From Omphalotus guepiniiformis (lineage: Eukaryota; Basidiomycota; Agaricomycetes; Agaricales; Omphalotaceae), in the NCBI GenBank assembly GCA_028554645.1, contig JAQOOI010000063.1, forward strand, positions 992,001-1,056,000: DNA of 64,000 nt, written 5' to 3'. The notes under the pieces were generated by a model. The model was given only the letters and a program-made list of their open reading frames with translations. It did not search any database and was not told the origin of the DNA. A program made the position numbers and the translations under genes. The stretch's first letter is position 1, and each line of letters starts with the position of its first letter. Below are positions 23,573 to 33,543 of this stretch, piece after piece.

Positions 23573-25009
23573 TCACAACTCTCGGAATTCGTCTGCATCA
23601 CCAAAGAACACGGCGCCTTCCATATCTTCGTCGTCGTCTACAGCTCCCGCTCGCACTTCTCCAGCAGCGTTGAGAACTTGACTGAATGCCATCATGCCTC
23701 CACGGTCATCGTTGTCTGCATATCCGGGGTGTTCTGCATCGGTGGAAGGTAGAAAAGGGCGGGCAATTGTTTCAGTAAAAACGAAAGGCGTTTCACTTCT
23801 CTCCCTTTCGTCAGGATCAGGAAAAAACAATTGTGTTTGAGATCGTGCACGCGAACTGGTTTGTGCAGCAGTTACAAAATCAAGAGGCGCTATACTTGGT
23901 GCACGAGGTGTTTCGGAACGGAGAATAGATGGTACTTGTGGAGCAGATAATGGAGGCCAAGGCTCTACCACGATACATAGACAGTTGCCGAAAATGCTGA
24001 ATCCTTGATACTTAAGACGTAGCACGGGTTTTGGCTTTTCCTCCTCTTCCTCAATGTCAAGGGAAAAATGAATAGTCTTGACTCGCTTTTTGCCTCTGCT
24101 CTGCGAGGTTGGAACGTAAGCGTCGTCATCTTCAAGTACATCTTCGCCTTCCATCTGTGCGTCTCCATCATGATCGAAACCTTCACCTTCACCTTCCTGC
24201 TGCAATGCCACATCAACCTCGGTCTGACCATCCGCACTTTTTGCAGACCGGGTAGATCGCCGAATGTTCGAAGAGCTTGCCTGCACAATTCTTCCATCTT
24301 CGTCATCGGAGGACGACGCACTTTCGTCTGAACCGCTTCCATCAACCGCTCTGCCTTTTCCTTTTGTCTTGCGTTTTTTCTGAGCGCGCTGCTCTCTTGG
24401 AGCGGCTTTTGTTCTGCGCTTAATGCTTTGATTCGCTTTGAAATGGGCAGAGGTTGGGGGCGGCATCAAAGGTGCTGCCGCGTATGTTCGTGTCTGAGAA
24501 AGGTCAACATCAGGGAAAAAAGAGTGGATATGAACAGGAACCTTCATGACAACAGAATGCGGTTGCGTCTTGCGAAGGAAGTAGCAGAACTGATAGAACT
24601 CTAAACAAGCGTTTAACGACAACAGAAGTTCGGAGTGTGGATATGTTATACGTGCCTCCTCTATGAGTATCGACTGTGCCCTTTTTGGCTGATGCAGGAC
24701 CGCCTGGCCCAAGATGCGCATCCGCTTCGACCTGTAATTTAGGGAGTATCCTGGATTCGCCATAAACGGTTATTTCAGAGTTTGCACAAGCATGAAAGAC
24801 AAGAACTGACTTTGGTCGAAGATCCTCCAGCACATGCTGTAACACTCTATCTGACATCCACTCCAAGTGACGATCATCGAGATAGAGCTTTCCGAAAGTC
24901 AAGTCGTTGCCAATGGTGCGCGCGCCATCCGAAGACTCACGTAGACTGGAAGGACGATATTCTTTGAAATCCTTAAATAAAATGAATTGCGAGGACGAAA
25001 TATTGGCAT
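23573..25009 (-). CDS. Conserved protein of unknown function, acidic/basic disordered middle
   Basis: I do not recognise this family. Reading from ATG at 25009 (MPIFRPRNSFYLRISKN), through an intron with donor TAC|GTGAGT, gives VYLYLDDRHLEWMSDRVLQHVLEDLRPK, then ILPKLQVEADAHLGPGGPA, then GxxYQFCYFLRKTQPHSVVMK. These look like a small folded N-terminal domain of about 120 residues. A basic KRRTKAAPREQRAQKKRK patch and a long acidic Ser-rich stretch follow, then the hydrophobic block PVLRLKYQGFSIFGNCLCIVVEPWPP and a disordered acidic tail. Basic nuclear-localisation-like patches suggest a nuclear protein; that is inference. One intron (24655-24601) appears to be GC-AG. About 400 residues. Convergent with mef2, 240 bp between stops. 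Confidence 0.65.
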
Positions 25010-25223
25010 TGTAAGTTAGTAAAAGACACAAAAAGGGTGACGCGCGACGCGCTGTCACCCAGGCGCTAGTTGCAGGCGCTTATTGAGAACTTGAAGACTT
25101 GGGCTCAGTGTGATTCGAAATTCATTCGTTGATAATAGATTATATTTCATCTATCAACGATACGTAGTGTTTAAACAAGATTATCTCTGTACAATTTAAG
25201 CATAAAAACAAGTTACTTGAGAT

Positions 25224-26953
25224 TAAATGTCGTTGGGAGAGACATCAGGCCCAGAAATGATAGCTTTAATGACACCCTTGCCGTCCTCGCCATGTCCTGC
25301 ACGAGTAGCTTTGAAAGCTGCAACGGCGTCCTCAAACGCATATCTGAAGCATCGCGGCAGCCATATTAGTATTCAATACAGAGAAAACTAGAATGAAAGC
25401 GAACCTGTGCGTTACTAGAGGCTTTAAATCGATTTTCCCACTGGCAACTAGAGCGATTGCGAGAGGATACTCTCCGGGCTATGCATGGTATGGCGTTAAA
25501 CACGTAGAACGAAAACAAGATTTTGATCATACTCCGTATCGAAAAGATCCCTTGAACACAAGCTCTTTTACCATAATTTGAGTAAGGTTGATGCTGACAT
25601 TGGGATTGCCCATTCCAACCTGCAGATCAAAGATGGTTACAAGCCCAAAGAGTCTGAGCAGCTGATTAGTACCTGCACCATCGTCCCGCCAATCCCAACG
25701 ACGTGAAGTGCTGTCTGAATGGACACTTCAGCTCCGCTTGCCTCTACGACCAAGTCAACGGCATTGGCACCGCGCTCTTCAATGCCCAGAGTGCTCTTCA
25801 TGTTGTCAGCATTCCTTTTACTGTACTCGAGTTTGCTCTCATCCTTGTTTGGTGGTGGCGGTAAATAAATTTCTGCCCCCACATACTCTTTTGCAAATTC
25901 CAGACGAGACGGAACGATATCAATCGCAAAAATACGTTTGGCACCGAGAGCTTTTGCGACGGCCATGCACAATAGCCCAACTGGCCCACATCCGAAAATG
26001 GCGATAGATTGGCCAGTTTTGAAGTTACCCAGCGTTGCAACTGAATGGACGCCCACGGAAAGCGGTTCCATCTTTCTGGATATCAAGAGGTGTACTGGAA
26101 AGAAAACAGCACGGCTCACCATAGCACCATCCTCAAACGTAAGATGATCAGGAAGTGGATAAGTGAGGTCACCAAGAACACGGTAATAACGTCCAAGAGT
26201 GCCGTCGAATGGAGGCGTTGCAGCAAAGACAATGTCCGGACAAAGCTGATAGGCTTCGTCAAACTGCGCATCATGATATGATGAATAAACAATACATTGT
26301 AACGCCCTGATTTGCATGCATCGCAATGTCCTAAGAAGAGACATGTTGAATTAGAGCGAAGGTATCCCGATCAATGGTAACAGCATACGGCATGTTGCAC
26401 CCGGTTCAATTGCTACTTTATCACCCACTTTGACGTGCTTAACTTTAGTGCCAACTGAGAGAAAAGAATAGTTATGATCGTCGTGCCGATGCAGATTAGA
26501 CCTTGATCTCACCTTTGGAGATGACACCCGCGGACTCGTGGCCAAGTACCTGCAAATAAATCAATATGATCAACGAAACCGTTTTTACAGTCAATGTAGG
26601 CGAAACACCATTGGCTCGTTCACAACAAAATCTCCTATCCGCCCATGGACAAGGTAGTGCACCTGTCAATAGTCAGAAGTCCAGATCGCGATGAAAAAGC
26701 ATGATCGGTTGAAATTACATCGGAGCCACAGATCCCTGTGATACACAATGTCAGATACAGCAGAGATTCATCATGATGAACAGAGACCTGTCTTCTTAAC
26801 CTCAACCAGCACTTCTCTATCGGAAACTAATATTCTGGTTTTACTTCTTTGCCCAGGGATGAATCACGAGGACTCACGATCATCGGGAATAGGCCGCTGT
26901 TCATAGGCAACATCTTCGATAGCGCGTAGTACGAATGACGGATTATCAGACAT
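25224..26953 (-). CDS. Zinc-dependent polyol dehydrogenase (sorbitol/xylitol dehydrogenase type)
   Basis: Medium-chain dehydrogenase of about 380 residues in about ten exons, all GT-AG. Catalytic-zinc region GICGSDVHYLVHGRIGDF and LGHESAGVISKVG; structural-zinc cysteines in ATCRHCDACKSGRYNLCPD; polyol dehydrogenase signature AATPPFDGTLGRYYRV and MEPLSVGVHSV; Rossmann motif FGCGPVGLLC followed by acidic DIVPSRLEFA, which favours NAD. The C-terminus is GVIKAIISGPDVSPNDI. The reaction would be NAD-linked oxidation of a sugar alcohol such as xylitol or sorbitol to the ketose in the cytosol; exact substrate not readable from sequence. The start at 26953 gives MSDNPSFVLRAIEDVAYEQ. Divergent from the kinase gene with 312 bp between. 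Confidence 0.9.
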
Positions 26954-27043
26954 GGGAGAGTCTCGCAGGGAACGCTTGGGAGTCAGAAGGGGGTGGAAGC
27001 AAAATATGTACCAGACTGACGGTCCGGTGCTGCCGAAGGGATT

Positions 27044-27070
27044 CACCGAGCGCACCGAGCGCACCGAGCG
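27044..27070. repeat. Three tandem 9-bp units in a divergent promoter
   Basis: CACCGAGCG is repeated three times without mismatch between the polyol dehydrogenase (start 26953, minus) and the kinase (start 27266, plus). A tandem array of this kind in a short shared promoter could be a transcription factor site cluster. Confidence 0.8.
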
Positions 27071-27265
27071 GACCTTCCCGTGAGTGCATCACGTGGCAGA
27101 ACGCGACTGCCAAATATGTGCATACATTAGCCTACAACCATAAATTGTCATTTTTCCCGCCCATCCTTACCTTCAACCTCTACTATCATCATCCCGCTCT
27201 GAGAGCGGGTTATTCATTTCTATCTTATACATTACTATTCTCTACACTTCTACTTTCTATTCACG

Positions 27266-28777
27266 ATGCCCCATCATACAGCCGTCACGGATTCCCTGCA
27301 TGACTTCAGTGGACGCGTTCTAGATGACGGTCGTCTCAAGCTCATCGAACCTCTCGGATCCGGTGCCTATGGAAAGGTCTACAAGGCAATCGAACTCAAA
27401 TCGCCCTCTGACAAACCCGGCTTCTTCGCTGTAAAATGCCTGCTGAAGCCCAAACCAGGTTCACGGCAAGAGGATTACCAGACGCGCGAGTTTGCCTTAC
27501 ATCAACTGGTGTCGAGTCATCCCAACATAGTTTCTTTCCGTAAAGTGATCTCTGACCGCTCCTATGTCTACGTTGTCCTGGACCTCTGCTCTGGAGGTGA
27601 TCTCTTTGCTGCCATCACGGAAAAACAGCTGTTCTACAAGAACGACGAACTCATCAAAGCAGTTTTTGTGCAAATACTTGACGCTGTTCACTACTGCCAC
27701 GAGAATCGCGTCTTCCATCGCGATTTGAAACCTGAAAATATTCTTTGCTGCAAAGACGGAGGTCAAGTGTATCTCGCCGACTTTGGCTTATCCACGCAAG
27801 ATAGGATTTCTCAAGACTTTGGCTGCGGAAGCTCGTACTATATGAGCCCAGGTATGCTCTTCTCTATGCTCTTCAGCATATATGTGACATATATCATTCT
27901 AGAGTGCATCGGGAAGGAATTCAAGCACGAGAAATATTCTACTTGCCATAGCGATATCTGGTCACTGGGCGTCATTCTGACCAATATGATTGCTGGGCGA
28001 AATCCCTGGCGCTACGCCATGACCACCGATGATTGTTTTTCCGCTTTCCTTGATGATCGTGACTTCCTCCGTGCCGTCCTACCTATCTCCCAAGATGCCA
28101 ATCGGATCCTGAAGCAAATCTTTCAGCTAAACCCACTCTGTCGCATATCGATACCTAAGCTACGACTGGAGATCCTCAAGATTGAAACTTTTTTCATGTC
28201 TGATGAGGAGTTGAGTACCTCGAGTCACGTCGTGCAAGCCGCTGCTAAGCATTATGCCGCTCCTACTCCCAAACCCGAACCCGAACCTGCCCGTGAAATC
28301 GGAAAACCCCGTGTCTCCTCCAACGAACTTGCGTCCGAAGATTCCCTGCATTCGTCACTAGATTCGGAGGAAGTGTATCTGTATGCTAGTCCCGCAGAAG
28401 GCCTGCAACCACTGTGCAGTCACCCTCACAACGCCTTGCTCGACACATTCTCGATAGGTTCTAATCCTAGTGGAAAATCTTTGTCATCGTCCTCTTCCGA
28501 ACCAGAGAGCCAAGGTCCCATTACGCCAGCGTCAAAGGCAGTCGAACCGAACGTAGAAGTGCCCGACCTCCCAGAGGAGCAGATAGGTTCAAAGATGTCG
28601 ATTGTCACGTTTCACACCGCCGCCCCTGCTGTGAAGGCCGGAAAACCTCTCCCCTTGCCGCGCCATCGTGCCCCATCAAACGCTGCTCCAATACCACCCC
28701 CTCGCCGTGTAGGTTATGAATTGTTCAAGCGCGCCATACAACGTTTCAAGGCTTTGTCGGAGAACGTGTCGAGCTGA
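27266..28777 (+). CDS. Ser/Thr protein kinase of the Ran1/Vhs1/Sks1 type
   Basis: About 485 residues after one GT-AG intron (near 27851-27903). The kinase domain spans about residues 20-300: glycine loop GSGAYGKVYKA, lysine FAVKCLL, VLDLCSGGDLFAAI hinge, catalytic HRDLKPENILC, DFG as ADFGLST, activation-segment end SPECIG, and DIWSLGVILTNMIAGRNPW, a segment typical of the yeast Vhs1/Sks1 and fission yeast Ran1/Pat1 group. The C-terminal 190 residues are Ser/Pro/Glu-rich and disordered. In yeasts these kinases act in nutrient signalling, cell-cycle and meiosis control; role here is inference. CT-rich leader directly before the ATG. Confidence 0.85.
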   Translation: MPHHTAVTDSLHDFSGRVLDDGRLKLIEPLGSGAYGKVYKAIELKSPSDKPGFFAVKCLLKPKPGSRQEDYQTREFALHQLVSSHPNIVSFRKVISDRSYVYVVLDLCSGGDLFAAITEKQLFYKNDELIKAVFVQILDAVHYCHENRVFHRDLKPENILCCKDGGQVYLADFGLSTQDRISQDFGCGSSYYMSPGMLFSMLFSIYVTYIILECIGKEFKHEKYSTCHSDIWSLGVILTNMIAGRNPWRYAMTTDDCFSAFLDDRDFLRAVLPISQDANRILKQIFQLNPLCRISIPKLRLEILKIETFFMSDEELSTSSHVVQAAAKHYAAPTPKPEPEPAREIGKPRVSSNELASEDSLHSSLDSEEVYLYASPAEGLQPLCSHPHNALLDTFSIGSNPSGKSLSSSSSEPESQGPITPASKAVEPNVEVPDLPEEQIGSKMSIVTFHTAAPAVKAGKPLPLPRHRAPSNAAPIPPPRRVGYELFKRAIQRFKALSENVSS

Positions 28778-29449
28778 TTTAGATGTGCATCTTTTTACAT
28801 TACTATTCTTTTTACATTACTATACTTTCTTCACTCCTTTTTGCGTCTGGACACGCTGTACAAGTACCACTTTCGACGTAGGCAGTAGGTCACATCGCTT
28901 TCAATCCCTACTTTACAAAAGACGTCCGTTTGTCTCGAGACAAATCTTAAACCTGATTGGCTGCTTCCCTTCCCGATAAAGCTTACTAAGTTACCTTTTG
29001 AAGTTTGATCACTTGCTCACCAGCAACGCCGCGAACTTTCCACGTCGTTCTCGCTCAACTCATTGCGTCGGAATGTATATGTCAGCTCAGTATGGGGTAC
29101 AAAAGTAAGGGGAAAGGGCAAGGAAGGGGGACGAAGCAACGGGATCCGGCAGAGAACAGATTGAGGATGGGTCGAAGCTTCGAGAGAATTTCAATTAGTA
29201 TATATATTCCAAGGATACACCTTCAAATCTTCACAGCTTCAATCACTTTGGCTTCAGGCAAGCATATGAGATATACAGTCAGTATCAGCTGCACGGGAGC
29301 CAAAAGCGGCCGACCGTAGGTCGGGCGTGGCTGGCACACAAATAATCACAAGCATCCCAAACTTACATCGGGTCACTGCTAGTATATGTACATACATAAA
29401 TGATTTGTGTCAAAGACTCGTGACGCGACTTTCTCTTGTTCAGTTCTTC
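28778..29449. other. Intergenic region, kinase to Gfd2-like gene
   Basis: About 670 bp. It holds the kinase 3' UTR (TTTTACATTACTATTC repeated near 28795-28820) and the upstream region of the next gene. No coding or RNA gene recognised. Confidence 0.5.
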
Positions 29450-30985
29450 ATGACTCCCATTCCAATAGTGACTGGTTACTACCGCTACACAGACATCTGG
29501 CATGATTGGTATAGTGATTGTAGTCTTTTCTTGAAATTGAACTAAGCACACTCTAAAAGGCACGCCGTGCTCAACCCTGAAGATGGAGTGGCGCTTAAAG
29601 CAATCTTGGGTACGCGTCTCTAGTTCAAGTTTATAAAGACACATATTTATTCTTTCATAGCTCATGACGCCTTGGTCCACATCGATCACCCAATCCACAT
29701 TGAAGGAGTAGAAGGAGCGCAGCTCTACATCGGTATATGCAATGCTATATCATCGTGGATCTCTCCCGATGAATGTTACAGGAACGTTCATGACTGGTGA
29801 AAGCCGCTTGCTCTTTTCTTCCAAGCAAGTGGAATATGTTCGATACTGGCTTCATGCGGTGGGCTTGACAAAATCTCTGATCCCGCTGCCCTATTCGAAT
29901 TGCCTTTTAACCACCTCGGACCTTCGGAATGTCTCTACGCAAAATTATAAAACAGGTGGAGAGTTGAGATTTGCCATCAGAGTAGTTCAACCACATATTC
30001 AAGGAGTCGATTCTTGATTGACGGTGAAATATCAGAGTTATTGACAAAAACAACAAGCGCCTCAAGAATTCTAAAAATCCGCCCCTTACTTCACGGCGCC
30101 ATCTATTCGAACGTGTCCGCACATTCTGGCAAGATAAGAGAAGTGTTTGGTGCGCTCTGGACTTTGAGGGATGGGAAATGGAACATGAACTGATTACGGA
30201 GGCTGGTTGGAGCTTGGTTCGCTGGGAAATGGGCGAAGAAATTCGTGAAGAGGTACACCTTATTGTTCAGGAACACGAGAAGTTCGTGAACGGAAAGTAT
30301 GTCCCTCACCAAAGAGATGTAAGTGGCTTATATCAAAATATATTACGTCCCAGCTGAAGTGGTGCCACTCCCAAGAACTACAGATTTGGTCGGAGCGAAG
30401 TCGTATCTAAAGCTGTATTCAAGGAGAAGATTCAGAATCTCATTTCGGGTTTGGGTAAATATGGTGCTGTGTTTCTGGTCTTTCACGATAATCAACAGGA
30501 CATCAAGTATGTCATTTTCACTCATCCTCAACTAAAAGGAAATGACTCGTCTCAAGGTACCTTCAATCCAAGATGATTCAACTAAACCTCGATGGTGTTT
30601 CCTACATGATGCCAGATGCCACCCCTGATAATGGCATCTTTGTGGTAGACACTTCTGATCTATTTGGTGCTCTAGAGGGGGAAGGCAACAACAGACGTTC
30701 GCTTGAACAAATGTGTCGTCACCTTCAAATCCCTACAGAGTATCTTCATAATGCCGGAAATGACGCTCACGTTTGTCTATCGATATCTGTTTTGACATGT
30801 GGTACTAAAACATCCCCTGTGTATAGTACACTCTGGCGGCATGTAAAGAAATGGCTAGTGGCGACGCCGTCGATATACAACGCGACAAACGATGGCCTAA
30901 TCGCACTGCTTCCAGCGGAGTCAAGGTCGAATTCAAACCCTGGGAGGAGAACAGCGATTACTCAGATGAGGAGGGTATCTTTTGA
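29450..30985 (+). CDS. Gfd2/YDR514C-like DEDDh exonuclease-fold protein
   Basis: Reading from MTPIPIVTGYYRYTDIWHDW at 29450, with about eight small GT-AG introns, gives roughly 350 residues. The N-terminal half (HAVLNPEDGVALKAILAHD, TFMTGESRLLFSSKQVEYVRYWL) is shared with fungal Gfd2-like proteins. The second half is the RNase H-fold domain: CALDFEGWE (catalytic DxE type), EHEKFVNGKYVPHQRD, LVFHDNQQDIKYL, DTSDLFGALEG, RRSLEQMCRHLQIP and LHNAGNDAHYTLAA (last acidic/His motif). The acidic residues needed for metal binding are present, so activity is plausible. Yeast Gfd2 was found as a suppressor in mRNA export; substrate unknown. The exact splice near 29955-30050 is uncertain (acceptor could be GAG). 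Ends with acidic SDYSDEEGIF. Confidence 0.75.
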
Positions 30986-31246
30986 ATTCATACTCAAACA
31001 GCACACTCGATTCTACACATGTAGTAATTTTTTGTATCCGACTTCAAGTTTAGTGTATCTTGGCCGACATTATGTGATTGTATCATTTCTTGGCTACTCA
31101 TCTTCTTGCTGTTCACTTGTACTTACCATGTCCAATATCCTGCTTGATGTACATACAGACTCGGAATATAAATTGTGTCATTATCCAATATTATATCGTG
31201 ACGCGTGCACAAACTCAGCTACAATATCTCGTCAACGCTGAACAAG

Positions 31247-31768
31247 ATGGATTATAAGCCTCGTTTCAATCAGCCATTCACACTCCATGAAGCCATAAAC
31301 TTAGATGTATCCACGATCACTGAAGGTCAAGCTCTCTAGCATACTATCCAGTGCTTTTCACGGCGATCTCATGGGCATACACGTCCTCAGAAATCTCCAG
31401 GCTTCAGTATTCACTTAAACGACTCCGAGAGACACAAGTTCTTCTCCATGGAGCCATCCTTGGGTCGAATTCCGCCGAATCGGCCGATGCGGAAGTAGTA
31501 CAGGCATTTGCAGAGAACCAGGTTGTCATGTATGCTTGTTCCGTTATCTTTACCTGAGAAACAGTTGAGAACGGTTTTACTTGTCATCGGTTCACAGGAA
31601 GAACGTATTGGAATACTCAAATTAGCATTGTCGGAGAAAGGGGTGTCTGTCGGGGCGCATTATGACCTGGACTCTCGACCACCTCAAGATACTGCCGTCG
31701 TTCCTTTGCCCACTGACACTGAAATAGAGCCAGAAAATAGTGGTGCCGATGGAGGAATTCACCTCTGA
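31247..31768 (+). CDS. Small coiled-coil protein of unknown function
   Basis: About 120 residues from three exons. Reads MDYKPRFNQPFTLHEAINLDVSTITEEISRLQYSLKRLRETQVLL, then ADAEVVQAFAENQEERIGILKLALSEKG, with the two helices predicted amphipathic and coiled-coil-like, and an acidic hydrophilic tail. Splices: donor GAAG|GTCAAG near 31325 with acceptor CCTCAG near 31391, and AACCAG|GTTGTC near 31521 with acceptor TTCACAG near 31599. I do not recognise the family. It sits 261 bp after the Gfd2-like gene on the same strand and 128 bp from the end of the PHAF1 gene. The clean splicing and absence of stops make it a real gene in my view. Confidence 0.65.
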
Positions 31769-31896
31769 AACTAGGATCTGCATGCACTTTGATGTACAAG
31801 ATGAATACAATACATTGTTGTCCTTATTAAGATTCGTACAGATAGTAGTAGGTAGTAGTAGCAATTGTCAATAGCCTCAGAATAACATAACAGACA

Positions 31897-33378
31897 CTAC
31901 TTGAGATGCCTCAGATACTTCCAGGATGATTCCATCGTATCCATGAACTGGTGAAGCCGGTCTTAGTCAGTACACTGCTGATACAAAGTTGTTATTGGGA
32001 TGGTAGACTCACGACGAGTAGTAGCACTAGGTAGTGTCATATTGTCTTCCTCATTCGTACGGTCTAACAACATGGAAGGTGGCACTTCGCGAGGGCTAAG
32101 GAAATGGCTAATTGTTTCAAACTAGACACTCATTAATTGATTCAGAGTAGTCTTGAAAGTTCGAAGTTTGACCTACCCTGTCATAGAAACGTTTCCTTGG
32201 CGGCGTGTCTATGGTAATCTGAGTACACTTTCATCATAAAGTATCAATGAAATCTCACCGTCTTCATCGTCTTCAGGTTTACCCTCGATCTCCCAATTGC
32301 ATCTTTTATATCGTTGGAACAGTGGGGATCCGGGCTTGAAGCAAATGTTAACAGACAAACTCCGGTGAACAAGTAAAGCATACGATGTTTGAATGTAGAA
32401 TAATTTTCTTGACAACATGGCTCTTCCCAGAAATAAAGAAATCGAGACCATGTTGAAAGTAGTTGTAGAAATCTAAATCATGAGCGTGAGCTTAGAGACA
32501 ATATGTTGAAGGGATTCCCATACACCCCAAATCGTCTGATTCTTGACTTGAGGCATGAATAGTCATTCTGTCATCTTCCTTGTAATGAACTCGGAGAGGT
32601 GGACCTAGGTCAACAGATAAATCTTGAGCCGTCGTCTTGCCAATACGGACATGCATCGATTTTGCAGTGACAGGATGGAAATACAGCATCACTCCGTCAT
32701 GCACCTGGTGAGATTCAGTCCCAGATCCTGCAAATGCAAGCTAGGAGGACCGAACCTTTACAACGGCCAAAGAGATATCACCATGCATTATGGGACACTC
32801 GATGACTTCACCCAATGCGTCAACCTCCTCCGTATTGAGTTCTTTCTGAGAGACAAGAACCCTTTTCACTTCTTGCATTCTGTCTTCAGGATGAGCGGCA
32901 CCCGTCCGGCCTTCACCGATTCCATCTTCCTCGAAACTGAACCATATTCCAGGGTATCGCAAGTCATCTCCAGGATAAGTAGGTCCAAACTTCCGGCTGA
33001 CGCCGACTCGTCTCAAGATCTCCTCACTAGATGAAAGCACCGAGTCTTTGTAGAGTAGTGTCACAGGTGGATTAGCATCCCGGAGCTTCCGTATACATAT
33101 TGTCCGCAAGCGTTGGTGTTTGCCAGAGAAGAGAAGATCAACATGCGGCCGAAGATGTACAATGATTGGAGTTGTTGAGGATGTATCTGGGTCGTATTTG
33201 ATGTCTACTTGGGGAAATAGATGCTGCAGACCTCTTAACATGTCAATAACGGTCCATAGGGAGGAACCTGTGGACACGAGTAAGGCTGTGAAGGCATGAT
33301 AAGAAGAAGTGACATACCCAATTCAAACATTCCAATGCCAGAACCAGGGCGTACATCAACCTCCAATGTGGGGAACAT
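31897..33378 (-). CDS. PHAF1 / UPF0183 family protein
   Basis: About 390 residues, eight exons, all GT-AG. The N-terminus MFPTLEVDVRPGSGIGMFELGSSLW followed by LRGLQHLFPQVDIKYDPD, PIIVHLRPHVDLLFSGKHQRLRTI and GPTYPGDDLRYPGIWFSFEED is the UPF0183 signature. Later segments HDGVMLYFHPVTAK, LGPPLRVHYKEDDRM and YFYNYFQHGLDFFISG, and HSNIPGSPLFQRYKRCNWEI complete the family. The human homologue PHAF1 (C16orf70) pairs with BCAS3 on the phagophore; budding yeast lacks it. Splicing near 32505 gives DDLGYFYNYFQHG. The start at 33378 faces dpb2 across 165 bp. Confidence 0.9.
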
Positions 33379-33543
33379 CTTGTGAGGGTGAACTAAGTAG
33401 CAATGTATGTAAGCGCCGGCGCAAGAAGCGGTCCGCTTGAACCCAAAGTTATTTGTCGCGACCGCGACGCGTTCGCTCTCTCGACCTTTTTGCTTCCTCA
33501 TTCACACAAATCTTTGGCCGTCACATACACTTAATTATGTCAA

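Noticed and set aside
24780..24850. Possible frame break in the unknown minus-strand gene after LRPK
   Set aside because: The acceptor GAATCCAG gives KILPKLQVEADA in frame with normal ends.
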